Source: an uncultured Eubacteriales bacterium (GTDB lineage: Bacteria > Bacillota > Clostridia > Oscillospirales > Oscillospiraceae). Taken from it: DNA of 64,000 bases. Every line of letters starts with the position of its first letter. Within the stretch, counting starts at the first letter, position 1. The position numbers were made by a program, and so were the translations under genes. Positions 32,522 through 40,788 of the stretch are shown piece by piece. The notes beneath the pieces were generated by a model that was given only the letters and a program-made list of their open reading frames with translations, had not been told where the DNA came from and searched no databases. The stretch covers positions 1 through 64,000 of the forward strand of contig URNZ01000001.1 in assembly GCA_900549405.1 (NCBI GenBank), read 5' to 3'.

Positions 32522-33739
32522 TTAGTACAGGTCGCCGGTGTCCCGCTCCGCCACCTGATAGCCCTCGTCCCGCATGGCCTGGAGGATCTGCTTCTTGTGG
32601 TCGTGGCCAAAGGCCTCCAGCGTGACCCGCAGCTCCACGCCGGACTGGCGGTTGATGTTGACGAACTGGTTGTGCTCCAGCTTGATGATGTTGCCGTTGT
32701 TCCGGGCCAGCACGTCGGCCACCCGCATCAGCTCGCCGGGGCGGTCAGGCAGCTGCACGGCAAAGGTGAAGATGCGGCCCCGGCCAATAAGACCGTGCTG
32801 CACCAGAGAGGACATGGTGATCACGTCCATGTTGCCGCCGGAGAGCACGGACACCACGTTCTTGCCCTTGCAGTCCAGATGCTTCAGGGCGGCCACGGTG
32901 AGCAGACCGGCGTTCTCCACGATCATCTTGTGCCGCTCCATGATGTCCAGGAAGGCCTCCACCAGCTCGCCGTCCTCCAGGGCCAGCACCCGGTCCACGT
33001 TCTGCTGGACATAGGGGAACACCAAATCGCCGGGGGTCTTTACCGCCACGCCGTCGGCGATGGTGCTGGCGGTGGGCAGGGTGACCACATGGCCCGCCTC
33101 CAGGCTGGCCTTCATGGAGGCCGCGCCGGTGGGCTCCACGCCGATGACCTCTACATTGGGGTTGAGCAGCTTGGCCAAGGTGGACACGCCGGCGGCCAGA
33201 CCGCCGCCGCCGATGGGGATCAGGATCACGTCCACGTCGGGCAGGTCCTGGAAGATCTCATAGGCGATGGTACCCTGACCGGTGGCCAGGGTCAGGTCGT
33301 TGAAGGGGTGGACATAGGTCAGGCCCTGCTCCTCCGCCAGCTGGGCGGCCAGTTCGGCGGCATCGTCGAACACCTCTCCGTGGAGCACCACGTTGGCCCC
33401 ATAGTCCTTGGTGTTGTTCACCTTCACCAGGGGCGTGGTGGTGGGCATGACGATAGTGGCGGCCACACCGGCGGCCTGGGCGGCATAGGCTACGCCCTGG
33501 GCGTGGTTTCCGGCGGAGGCGGTGACCAGGCCCCGGGCCTTCTCCTCGTCGGTGAGGGTGCTGATCTTATAATAGGCCCCTCGAATCTTATACGCGCCAG
33601 TGACCTGCATGTTTTCCGGCTTCAGATACACGTTGTTGCCGCAGCTCTTGCTGAGATAGGGCGAGTGGATCAGCGGTGTGGGCCGCAGCACGCCCTGCAA
33701 CACATTTCGGGCTTCTTTGAACTGTTCGAGGGTAAGCAT
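32522..33739 (-). CDS. ilvA: Threonine ammonia-lyase
   Basis: The protein has 405 residues. The catalytic half carries the PLP lysine in GAYKIRGA, the ASAGNHAQGVAYA phosphate-binding region and the IPIGGGGLAAG glycine loop. The last 80 residues form a single ACT domain (FTFAVQLPDRPGELMRVADVL). The length fits the short, catabolic or biosynthetic type with one ACT domain. It converts threonine to 2-oxobutanoate and ammonia. AAAGGAGCG precedes ATG 33739. Confidence 0.95.
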   Translation of the reverse strand: MLTLEQFKEARNVLQGVLRPTPLIHSPYLSKSCGNNVYLKPENMQVTGAYKIRGAYYKISTLTDEEKARGLVTASAGNHAQGVAYAAQAAGVAATIVMPTTTPLVKVNNTKDYGANVVLHGEVFDDAAELAAQLAEEQGLTYVHPFNDLTLATGQGTIAYEIFQDLPDVDVILIPIGGGGLAAGVSTLAKLLNPNVEVIGVEPTGAASMKASLEAGHVVTLPTASTIADGVAVKTPGDLVFPYVQQNVDRVLALEDGELVEAFLDIMERHKMIVENAGLLTVAALKHLDCKGKNVVSVLSGGNMDVITMSSLVQHGLIGRGRIFTFAVQLPDRPGELMRVADVLARNNGNIIKLEHNQFVNINRQSGVELRVTLEAFGHDHKKQILQAMRDEGYQVAERDTGDLY

Positions 33740-33835
33740 AGTTTCGCGCTCCTTTTATATCTAAATAGGCTTTCTTATCATACTCCATTCCGCCTGCATA
33801 AGTCAATGCAAACCATGCCCCGGCGGGCAATTTCC

Positions 33836-33887
33836 TTGACACTTCTTTGACACTTCCTTGACACCTTCCGCCCTTACGGGGTACAAT
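33836..33887 (+). promoter_or_regulatory. Promoter of the xpaC-telA group with triple TTGACA
   Basis: TTGACA occurs at 33836, 33847 and 33858, exactly 11 bases apart, within repeats of the type CTTGACACTTC. The last one is 18 bases from a -10 box TACAAT (33882-33887). The first two may be repeat-type binding sites rather than extra -35 elements. Confidence 0.7.
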
Positions 33888-33943
33888 GGCACTAAGCTGA
33901 CAAAGCCCTTATTTTGCCCGACTGGGACGCAGGAGGAAACGAC

Positions 33944-34687
33944 ATGGCAAAGCACGTGAAGCATTCCGTTTTGCCCATCTATCTGGTGGGCTTTTTCTGG
34001 CTGGGGTACGCCCTGCTGTTCTCCCTGCGCTCGGCGGGGCAATATCTGCTGTGCGCAGCCCTGTCCGCAGTCGTGTTTATCCTGGGCAAGGCCCTGTTCC
34101 CCGACAAGACCTATGACCTACCCGAGGAGAAAGAACAGTCTAAGCAGGAGGCCGCCAAAGACGACGCCAAAGAGAAGACCCAGGCCAAGACGGAGCAGCC
34201 CGCCCCCTCCCCCGAGGTGGCTGCCCTGATGAAGGAGCGTGACCGGGCCATCAGCGAGATGCGCCGCCTGAACGACAACATCCCCGACCCCCGGCTGTCC
34301 CAGCAGATCGACCACCTGGAGGAGGTCACCGGGAAGATCGTGGACCAGGTGGTGTCCCAGCCCAAAAAGCTGCCCCAGATCCGCCGCTTTATGGACTATT
34401 ACCTGCCCACGACGCTGAAGCTGCTCAACGCCTATGACCGGATGGACTCCACCGGCATCGCCGGGGACAACATCACCGCCACCAAGGACAAGGTGTCCGC
34501 CATGATGGACACCATCGTCCGGGCCTTTGACCGCCAGCTGGACGCCCTGTTCGGCGAGGAGGCCCTGGACATCTCCACCGACATCACCGTGATGGAAAAC
34601 CTACTGGCCCGTGAGGGGCTGACCCAGGACAAGCCGTCCAGTCAAAACTCCGACGGCCCCGACGGCGGCGTGGAGCTCCATCTGTAA
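33944..34687 (+). CDS. XpaC-like protein
   Basis: The protein has 247 residues from ATG 33944 behind CAGGAGGAAA. Two membrane segments lie at about 8-45, followed by a charged alanine/lysine/glutamate linker (60-90) and a helical domain. The C-terminal part (EEVTGKIVDQVVSQPKKLPQIRRFMDYYLPTTLKLLNAYDRM) is the hallmark of XpaC proteins, described as 5-bromo-4-chloroindolyl phosphate hydrolysis proteins. XpaC is usually encoded just before TelA, as here. The true function is unknown; the pair is linked to cell-envelope and toxic-compound stress. Confidence 0.88.
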   Translation: MAKHVKHSVLPIYLVGFFWLGYALLFSLRSAGQYLLCAALSAVVFILGKALFPDKTYDLPEEKEQSKQEAAKDDAKEKTQAKTEQPAPSPEVAALMKERDRAISEMRRLNDNIPDPRLSQQIDHLEEVTGKIVDQVVSQPKKLPQIRRFMDYYLPTTLKLLNAYDRMDSTGIAGDNITATKDKVSAMMDTIVRAFDRQLDALFGEEALDISTDITVMENLLAREGLTQDKPSSQNSDGPDGGVELHL

Positions 34688-34734
34688 CTTGATCTGATTC
34701 TAAAAACACCGAAAACGACAGGAGGACACATAAG

Positions 34735-35931
34735 ATGAGCGAAGAAACTATGGACCTGACCCCCCAGCTGACCCTCACCCCCGACGCCGCTGCCGCCGCC
34801 CCCCAGGCCCCCAGCCTGACCCTGGAGCCCAACGCCGACCAGCAGCAGGCCCAGGCCGCCCAACAGGCCGCCCAGGCCCAGCGGGAGGCCAACGCCGTGA
34901 AGGTGGACGAGTCTATGCTCACCGAGGCGGAGCGGAAGATGGTGGACGACTTTGCCCAGAAGATCGACGTCACTGACTCGAACCTGGTACTGCAATACGG
35001 CGCGGCGGCCCAGAAGAACATCGCCTCCTTCTCGGAAAGCGCCCTGAGCAACGTGAAAACGAAGGACCTGGGCCAGGTGGGCGACGCCCTCAGCCAGCTG
35101 GTGGGCGAGCTGAAGACCTTCGGCCAGCCGGAGAAGAAGGGCCTGGCCGGGCTGTTCCAGAAAAAGCGCAACGAGCTGGAGGTCATGAAGGCCAGCTATG
35201 CCAAGGCGGAGTCTAACGTGGACCGCATCGTCAAGGTCCTGGAAAATCACCAGGTGACCCTGATGAAGGACATCGCCATGTTCGACCAGATGTATGAGCT
35301 GAACACCAAGTATTATAAAGAGCTGACCATGTATATCATCGCCGGGAAGAAGCGGCTGGAGTATCTCCGCGCCAACGACCTGGTCCAGCTGCGGGAGAAG
35401 GCCGCCCAGTCCGGCACCCAGGAGGACGCTCAGGCCTGCAACGACCTTGCAAACCTGCTGGACCGGTTCGAGAAGAAGCTCCACGATCTGGAGCTGACCC
35501 GGATGATCTCTGTGCAGATGGGCCCCCAGACCCGCCTGCTGCAGAACAACGACACCCAGATGCTGGAGAAGATCCAGTCCTCCCTGGTGAACACCATCCC
35601 CCTGTGGAAGAGCCAGATGGTGCTGGCCCTGGGGCTGGAGCACGGCCGTCAGGCCACCGCCGCCCAGACCGCCGTGACCAACATGACCAACGACCTGCTG
35701 CGGCAGAACGCGGACATGCTGAAAATGGGCACCATCGAGACGGCGAAAGAGGCCGAGCGCTCTGTGGTGGACATCCAGACCCTTCAGCACACCAACGAGC
35801 AGCTCATCTCCACCCTGGACGAGGTGATGAAGATCCAGACCGAGGGCGCCCAGAAGCGCCGGGAGGCCGAGGCCGAGCTGGGCCGCATCGAGGGCGAGCT
35901 GAAGCAGAAGCTGCTGGAAATTCGGGGCTGA
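34735..35931 (+). CDS. TelA-family toxic anion resistance protein
   Basis: The protein has 398 residues, soluble and mostly helical, with a disordered proline/alanine/glutamine-rich start (1-55). Core TelA motifs are LVGELKTFGQPEKKGLAGLF, LDRFEKKLHDLELTRMISVQMGPQTRLLQ and QTAVTNMTNDLLRQNADMLK. TelA relatives confer tellurite resistance in some plasmids and protect against envelope stress in Firmicutes. It is 47 bases behind xpaC and 35 before the TPM gene, so the three form one operon. Confidence 0.92.
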   Translation: MSEETMDLTPQLTLTPDAAAAAPQAPSLTLEPNADQQQAQAAQQAAQAQREANAVKVDESMLTEAERKMVDDFAQKIDVTDSNLVLQYGAAAQKNIASFSESALSNVKTKDLGQVGDALSQLVGELKTFGQPEKKGLAGLFQKKRNELEVMKASYAKAESNVDRIVKVLENHQVTLMKDIAMFDQMYELNTKYYKELTMYIIAGKKRLEYLRANDLVQLREKAAQSGTQEDAQACNDLANLLDRFEKKLHDLELTRMISVQMGPQTRLLQNNDTQMLEKIQSSLVNTIPLWKSQMVLALGLEHGRQATAAQTAVTNMTNDLLRQNADMLKMGTIETAKEAERSVVDIQTLQHTNEQLISTLDEVMKIQTEGAQKRREAEAELGRIEGELKQKLLEIRG

Positions 35932-35966
35932 TCTTTCCCCAATTTTCGCTCTGAAAGGACTATGCT

Positions 35967-37061
35967 ATGAAATTCCTGCAAAAGACCTGGGTGGCCGTGG
36001 TCATCACCGCCGCCATGATCGTGGCCGCAGTGGCCATCGGCCTGAGCAAGCCCGCCCCGGCTGTCACGCCGGAGCCGTCCACCCCCGGCACCAATGTCAG
36101 CGCCGTCACCGGTCTGGACACCAGCCTGTCCACCGGGCAGTATCAGCGCTATCTCAATGACCAGCCCGGGGCCCTCACCGAGGAACAGCGCCAGCAGATT
36201 TGTCTGTACAACGCCAACTGGGACCTGCGCTATAACAGCATCCTGGTAGTGGATATCCAGTCTGCGGCCCCCTCCTCCGACAGTCTGGCGGACTACGCCT
36301 ATGACCAGGCCAACAGCATGGAGCTGGGGCAGTACGACGCCTATCTGGTCATCGTCCCCTCCATTCAGGACGCCTATTTTGCCGCCGGTGTGGACTATCC
36401 CCTGTCTGACAGCCAAATCACCGACTTTATGGACCGGTATCTCTATCAGGACCTGGTGGACGGCAAGACGGGCCAGGGCGTGCTGGCCCTGTGCGGCGGG
36501 CTGAACGACTACTATGTGTCCAACTTCGGCACCGGCTCCGCCGACAGCGGCTATGCCTATGACGACTCCGGTGCCGACGATGGTTCCGCCCTTGTGGGTC
36601 TGCTGGTGATGCTGGTCATCCTGCTGGTGATCCTCAGCGTCATTGACCGCCTGCGCTACTCCTCCTATCGCCAGCGGTATTACGGCGTGGCTGACCCGCC
36701 CTTCGTCTTCCGGCCCCTGCTGTTCTGGCACGGGCCCTCCTATGGCTGGTATCGCCGCCGCTGGCGTCAGCCTCCTCCCCCGCCTCCCCGCGGTCCCGGC
36801 GGCCCCCGGCCCGGCAGCGGTCCTCGCCCCGGTGGCAGTTCCCGTCCCGGCAGTTTTGGTGGTGGTCCCAGGCCCGGCAGCTTTGGCGGCAGCGCCCCTC
36901 GTGGCGGCGGCTTTAGCGGCGGTTCCCGGGGCGGTGGCTTCGGCGGCGGTTCTCGGGGCGGCGGCTTCGGCGGTGCTTCTCGCGGCGGCGGCTTTGGCGG
37001 CGGTTCCAGAGGCGGCGGCTTCAGCGGAGGCTCTCGCGGCGGCGGCTTTGGTCGGCGCTGA
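35967..37061 (+). CDS. TPM-domain membrane protein with Gly/Arg-rich tail
   Basis: The protein has 364 residues. It has an N-terminal signal anchor (about 8-27), an extracytoplasmic TPM-type domain (about 55-185: ALTEEQRQQICLYNANWDLRYNSILVVDIQSA, DAYLVIVPSIQDAYFAAG), a membrane helix near 212-230 (LVGLLVMLVILLVILSV), and then a proline- and glycine-rich cytoplasmic tail. The last 60 residues repeat SRGGGFGG-like octamers. TPM proteins often end this way and are linked to membrane stress. It is the third gene of the xpaC-telA operon. Exact role unknown. Confidence 0.82.
   Translation: MKFLQKTWVAVVITAAMIVAAVAIGLSKPAPAVTPEPSTPGTNVSAVTGLDTSLSTGQYQRYLNDQPGALTEEQRQQICLYNANWDLRYNSILVVDIQSAAPSSDSLADYAYDQANSMELGQYDAYLVIVPSIQDAYFAAGVDYPLSDSQITDFMDRYLYQDLVDGKTGQGVLALCGGLNDYYVSNFGTGSADSGYAYDDSGADDGSALVGLLVMLVILLVILSVIDRLRYSSYRQRYYGVADPPFVFRPLLFWHGPSYGWYRRRWRQPPPPPPRGPGGPRPGSGPRPGGSSRPGSFGGGPRPGSFGGSAPRGGGFSGGSRGGGFGGGSRGGGFGGASRGGGFGGGSRGGGFSGGSRGGGFGRR
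36897..37058 (+). repeat. Tandem 24-base repeats encoding SRGGGFGG units
   Basis: About six imperfect 24-base units (pattern GGCGGCGGCTTTGGCGGC plus CTCTCG- or TCCAGA-type codons) encode the glycine/arginine tail of the TPM protein. The unit number is likely to vary between strains by slippage. Confidence 0.7.
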
Positions 37062-37150
37062 ACCTGCTCACTTTCTTACGCTCCGCGTCATACTCCGGCG
37101 CTGTTTCTCATATGATTTGGGGAACAAACGAATCAGGAGTGTGATGCCCC

Positions 37151-37828
37151 ATGAGACCCAGCCCCGCTGACCTCAACCGTATCCGGCTCCATGGGCGGCT
37201 GGAGGCCGCGCCTGTCTTCTCCCACGAGAACCATGGCGTCGCGTTCTATCTCTTCCCCCTGGCCGTGGCCCGCCTGTCCGGCGTGGAGGACCGGCTGCAT
37301 GTGGTCCTGCCCGACGGACTGCTCCCCCAATTGGGGCCGCCTGTTTTGGGCCAGGAGGTCACCGTCACCGGAGAGGTCCGCACCTTCAACAATCGCTCCG
37401 GCCCGGGCAGCAAGCTGGTCATCAGCACCTTTGCCCGGTCCATTCTCCCCTGTTCCGGCCCGGATGAAAACCGGCTGGAGCTCACCGGCACTCTGTGCAA
37501 GCCCCCGGCCCTGCGCTCCACCCCTCTGGGCCGGACCATCTGCGACATGATTTTGGCGGTGAACCGGCGGTACAGCCGGGCGGACTATCTCCCCTGCATC
37601 GCCTGGGGCAGTCTGGCCCACCTGTGCGGCAGCCTGTCGGTGGGGGACCGGGTGCGGCTCACCGGGCGGCTGCAAAGCCGCCTGTACAACAAGACCATCG
37701 AGGGCCGCCTAGAGGAGCGCACCGCCTTTGAGGTGTCCATCATGTCCCTGACCCAGGAGGAGGTCATCCCTCCCCCGGAGCCAATTTTGCTCCATACACA
37801 ACCCATACAAACTGAGGGCGGTCTGTGA
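37151..37828 (+). CDS. SSB-like protein with two OB folds
   Basis: The protein has 225 residues. Two OB-fold segments are visible: one at about 9-95 (IRLHGRLEAAPVFSHENHGVAFYLFPL, GQEVTVTGEVRTFNN) and one at about 105-195 (LELTGTLCKPPALRSTPLGRTICDMILAVNRRY, YLPCIAWGSLA, GDRVRLTGRLQSRLYNK). The second is typical of single-stranded DNA-binding proteins. It is not the main SSB (no acidic tail), so a secondary role in DNA repair or replication is likely. The stop codon lies inside the terminator hairpin. Confidence 0.72.
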   Translation: MRPSPADLNRIRLHGRLEAAPVFSHENHGVAFYLFPLAVARLSGVEDRLHVVLPDGLLPQLGPPVLGQEVTVTGEVRTFNNRSGPGSKLVISTFARSILPCSGPDENRLELTGTLCKPPALRSTPLGRTICDMILAVNRRYSRADYLPCIAWGSLAHLCGSLSVGDRVRLTGRLQSRLYNKTIEGRLEERTAFEVSIMSLTQEEVIPPPEPILLHTQPIQTEGGL

Positions 37829-37852
37829 TCACAGACCGCCCTCGTTTTTTTA
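37814..37852 (+). terminator. Terminator overlapping the stop of the SSB-like gene
   Basis: GAGGGCGGTCTGTGA and TCACAGACCGCCCTC (37814-37843) form a perfect 30-base palindrome, followed by GTTTTTTT. The TGA stop at 37826-37828 is part of it. Confidence 0.88.
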
Positions 37853-37860
37853 TGCTCTTG

Positions 37861-38730
37861 TTATTGCTTTTCTAAGCCGTTCTGCCGCATGGCGGCCTCC
37901 ACCACGTGGGCCATAAGGACGGTGGAGGTGATGGCCCCCACGCCGCCGGGCACGGGGGTGATGGCCTTTACGATGGGCTCCACCTCCTCAAAAGCGGCGT
38001 CCCCACGCATGACCCCGTCCTTGCCCACGTTCACGCCCACGTCCACCACCACCTGGCCGGGGCGGACATAGTCGGCCTTGATGAGCCCGGCGCAGCCCGC
38101 CGCCGAGATGACGATGTCCGCCTGCTGGCACAGCTTGCGGGTGTCCTCCGGCTGAGAGAGGATGTGGCAGACGGAGACGGTGGCCTCCTCGTTCATCATC
38201 AGCAGGGCCGTGGGCAGACCCACCGTCATGCTCTTGCCCACCACGGCGATCTTCTGCCCCTCCATGGGGATGTGGTAAAAGCGCAGCAGCTCCAGGCAGG
38301 CGGTGGGGGTGCAGGGGGGATAGCCCATCTCCAGCCGGGCCAGCAGCCCGCCCATAGAGCCCACGGTGATGGCGTCCACGTCCTTCTCCGGGTCCAGGGT
38401 CTGGCACACGGCCACGCTGTCCAGATGGGGCGGCAGGGGCCGGAACATAAGGCAGCCGTGGATGCTCCCATCCCCGTTGATCTCCTCCAGGGTCTGGACC
38501 AGGGTCTCCTGGGGCACATCGGCGGGCAGCAGGAACTTTTTCACCTGCACGCCCACTTTTTCCGCCCGCTTGGTGGCCCCCCGCTCATAGGCCAGGTCGG
38601 AAGGGTGCTCCCCCACCCGCACGATGGCCAGGGTCGGCACGATGCCCGCCTGTGCCAACCGAGCCTGATTTTTCTCGATTTCCTCGCAGATAGCCTGGGC
38701 CACCGGCCCGCCTTTTAACAGAGTTGCCAT
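37861..38730 (-). CDS. folD: FolD-like methylenetetrahydrofolate dehydrogenase, cyclohydrolase site altered
   Basis: The protein has 289 residues and aligns along its length with FolD (HGCLMFRPLPPHLD, KDVDAITVGSMGGLL, VVGKSMTVGLPTALLMM, VDVGVN, ITPVPGGVGAITSTVL). By my alignment to E. coli FolD, the tyrosine in the YxxxK motif is kept (AYERGATKR) but the catalytic lysine is alanine, and the glutamine of VQLPLP is phenylalanine. Those residues serve the cyclohydrolase step, so this may be mainly a dehydrogenase. It would oxidise methylene-THF. ATG 38730 follows AAAGGGGAG. PanB, which produces or uses methylene-THF, is encoded next to it. Confidence 0.88.
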   Translation of the reverse strand: MATLLKGGPVAQAICEEIEKNQARLAQAGIVPTLAIVRVGEHPSDLAYERGATKRAEKVGVQVKKFLLPADVPQETLVQTLEEINGDGSIHGCLMFRPLPPHLDSVAVCQTLDPEKDVDAITVGSMGGLLARLEMGYPPCTPTACLELLRFYHIPMEGQKIAVVGKSMTVGLPTALLMMNEEATVSVCHILSQPEDTRKLCQQADIVISAAGCAGLIKADYVRPGQVVVDVGVNVGKDGVMRGDAAFEEVEPIVKAITPVPGGVGAITSTVLMAHVVEAAMRQNGLEKQ

Positions 38731-38779
38731 GTGATTCTCCCCTTTTTAAATTTTCCCGATCTGTTTGCCCTTTTGCCGC

Positions 38780-38830
38780 TGGATCTTATCGATCCTCGCC
38801 CCACACGGGGCGGGGACCTGAAAAGATCCA
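38780..38830 (-). other. Structured leader of folD
   Basis: CTGGATCTT near 38780 pairs with AAGATCCAG ending near 38830, enclosing a CCCC/GGGG hairpin. It lies between the panB terminator and the folD start. It does not match the tetrahydrofolate or ZTP riboswitch patterns I know. Confidence 0.4.
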
Positions 38831-38833
38831 GTC

Positions 38834-38871
38834 AAAAAAATCAGGGCCGTATGCGCTGACATACGGCCCTG
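38834..38871 (-). terminator. Terminator after panB
   Basis: On the minus strand CAGGGCCGTATG and CATACGGCCCTG (38842-38853 with 38860-38871) form a 12-bp stem followed by a run of seven T (38834-38840). Confidence 0.88.
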
Positions 38872-38882
38872 GGATGTATGAT

Positions 38883-39743
38883 TTACAGGCCCTGCTCCTT
38901 CAGCAACTCCTTCAGCTTCTCCTCCTCGCCCGCTTTCATCTTGTAGCAGTGCTCGGGGCCGGGGTAAGTGCCGTCGTGGCACTCCTGGACGAACTGGCTC
39001 ACCGCGTCCACGGCCACCTTATGCACGTCGGCGTACTTCTTGACGAACTTGGGGTTTCTGTCGTAATAGCCCAGCATGTCATAGAAGTTGATCATGGGGC
39101 TGTCGCTGTAGGGGCCGCAGCCGGTGCCCAGGATGGGGATGTTGCTCCGCTCATAGATGATCTTGGCCACCTCAGAGGGAATCGCCTCGATGACCACGGC
39201 GATGGCTCCTGCCTTTTCAAAGGCGGCCACCTCTTTGATCAGCTCCACTGCGGCCAGCATGTCCCGGCCCTGGGTCTTATAGCCGCCCATCTGAAGGGCC
39301 TTCTGGGGGGTCAGGCCGGTGTGGGCGATGACGGGGATGCCCGCCTTGGTCAGGGCCTCCACGGTATGGACGATCTCCATGCCGCCCTCGATCTTCACGC
39401 AGTCCATGCCAGCCTCGCGGATGTAGCGGCCGGCGTTGCGGATGGCCTCCTCGTCGCTGATCTGATAGGTGAGGAAGGGCATGTCGCCCATGATAAAGGC
39501 GCTGGGGGTCCCGGCGCGGACGGCCTTGGCGTGCTCGATCATGATATCCAGGTCGGCCTCGTTGGTGGTCTTGTGGCCCAGCATAACGGTGGCGATGGAA
39601 TCGCCCATGTTGATGATCTCGATGCCGGCTTCCTCGGCCAGAACGGCCATGGGATAGTCATACAGAGCGGTGCGGGCCAGCTTCTCGCCGTTGGCCTTCT
39701 TCTCCAGGATGTAGCTCAGCGTTACCTTTTTCCGGGGTTCCAT
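38883..39743 (-). CDS. panB: 3-methyl-2-oxobutanoate hydroxymethyltransferase
   Basis: The protein has 286 residues with the active-site pattern of PanB: NMGDSIATVMLGH (metal ligand D), MGDMPFLTYQ (second D), CVKIEGG (K and E), HTGLTPQKALQMGGYKTQGR and VVIEAIPSEVA (catalytic E). It transfers a hydroxymethyl group from methylene-THF to 2-oxoisovalerate, giving ketopantoate, and the reaction is reversible. No panC or panD is nearby; neighbours are a hydroxyacid dehydrogenase, a TRAP transporter and folD. This leaves open a catabolic use. AGGAGG precedes ATG 39743. Confidence 0.92.
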   Translation of the reverse strand: MEPRKKVTLSYILEKKANGEKLARTALYDYPMAVLAEEAGIEIINMGDSIATVMLGHKTTNEADLDIMIEHAKAVRAGTPSAFIMGDMPFLTYQISDEEAIRNAGRYIREAGMDCVKIEGGMEIVHTVEALTKAGIPVIAHTGLTPQKALQMGGYKTQGRDMLAAVELIKEVAAFEKAGAIAVVIEAIPSEVAKIIYERSNIPILGTGCGPYSDSPMINFYDMLGYYDRNPKFVKKYADVHKVAVDAVSQFVQECHDGTYPGPEHCYKMKAGEEEKLKELLKEQGL

Positions 39744-39772
39744 ATACGATTCCTCCTGATATCTAAAATTTT

Positions 39773-39781
39773 ATTATATCA
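39773..39781 (-). promoter_or_regulatory. Extended -10 promoter candidate for panB
   Basis: On the minus strand TGATATAAT (TATAAT at 39773-39778) is an extended -10 element 30 bases before the panB ATG. No good -35 is visible. Confidence 0.5.
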
Positions 39782-39794
39782 TCGATTCAGCGTG

Positions 39795-40748
39795 TTACTT
39801 TTTCAGACCGTAAAACTCCGCCGCCTTCTCCACGATGAACGCGCCGATGCCGTCATAGGCCTCGTGGGTGCTGCCGCCGATGTGGGGGCTGACGGTGAAG
39901 CCCTTCATGCCGAACAGGTCAGAGTTCAGCCCGGCGTTGTCCCCCAGGCCGGTGCCCGCCAGCTCGTTGGCCAGCACGTCCATGCTCAGGCCCGCCAGCT
40001 TGCCGCTGGCCAGGGCGTCCCGGGCCGCCGCCTCGTCCACCACGCCGCCGCGGGCGCAGTTGACCACGATGGACCCGTCCTTCATGGCCGCCAGCTCCTT
40101 GGCGCCCACGATGCCCTTTGTCTCCGCCGTCAAGGGGGTGTGGACGGTGAGATAATCCGCCTGGCTGCACAGCTCCAGCACACTGTCCACCTTCTCCACG
40201 CCCTTTTCCGCCATGACCGCCCCGTCCACATAGGGGTCATAGGCCTTTACGGTCATGCCGAACGCCTGGGCCAATTGGGCCACCCGGCTGCCGATCTTAC
40301 CCAGGCCGATGACGCCCAGGGTGTGGCCCTTCAGCTCGTGGCCGGTGTACTTATATTTGTTCCAGATGTGGTCCTCCTGGACCTCCCGGTTGGCCTCCAT
40401 GGTGAAGCGGGACACGTCCAGCAGCTTGGAGATGGTCAGCTCCGCCACGGCGTTGCAGTTGATGCCCGGGGCGTTCTGGATGCGGATGCCCAGCTGCTTG
40501 GCATATTCCAGGTCGATGTGGTTGGTCCCCGCCGAGCACACCGCGATCATCTTCACCCGCTTGGCCGCCGCGTCCAGCAGTTCCCGGTCGATTTTGGGGT
40601 CCACCCGCATGACCAGCAGATCATATTCCGGCAAAAGCCGCTTCAACTCGTCCACGCCGGGCAGGATCTTCACGTCCACGTCCACGCCGTATTCCTTCAA
40701 ACCGGATTCCACTAAGGGCGAGACCCGGTCAATGATGAGGGCTTTCAT
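39795..40748 (-). CDS. D-isomer-specific 2-hydroxyacid dehydrogenase
   Basis: The protein has 317 residues from ATG 40748 (GGAAAGGAT upstream); the longer frame start would run into the permease gene. The NAD-binding domain has LGVIGLGKIGSRVAQLAQAFGM, and the catalytic set R, E, H is found in VNCARGGVVDE, the following D/E region and SPHIGGST. It resembles phosphoglycerate dehydrogenase without regulatory domains. It interconverts a 2-hydroxy and a 2-keto acid. In this operon the substrate is probably the acid brought in by the TRAP transporter. Confidence 0.92.
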   Translation of the reverse strand: MKALIIDRVSPLVESGLKEYGVDVDVKILPGVDELKRLLPEYDLLVMRVDPKIDRELLDAAAKRVKMIAVCSAGTNHIDLEYAKQLGIRIQNAPGINCNAVAELTISKLLDVSRFTMEANREVQEDHIWNKYKYTGHELKGHTLGVIGLGKIGSRVAQLAQAFGMTVKAYDPYVDGAVMAEKGVEKVDSVLELCSQADYLTVHTPLTAETKGIVGAKELAAMKDGSIVVNCARGGVVDEAAARDALASGKLAGLSMDVLANELAGTGLGDNAGLNSDLFGMKGFTVSPHIGGSTHEAYDGIGAFIVEKAAEFYGLKK

Positions 40749-40788
40749 TGTATCACTATCCTTTCCTAACATAAATTTCGCTTGGTTT

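Noticed and set aside
36897-37058. CRISPR-like array
   Set aside because: The repeats are coding tandem 24-base units without spacers; no other array-like structure was found in the window.
38731-38882. Tetrahydrofolate or ZTP riboswitch in front of folD
   Set aside because: A structured element is present, but none of the conserved core sequences of either riboswitch could be found.
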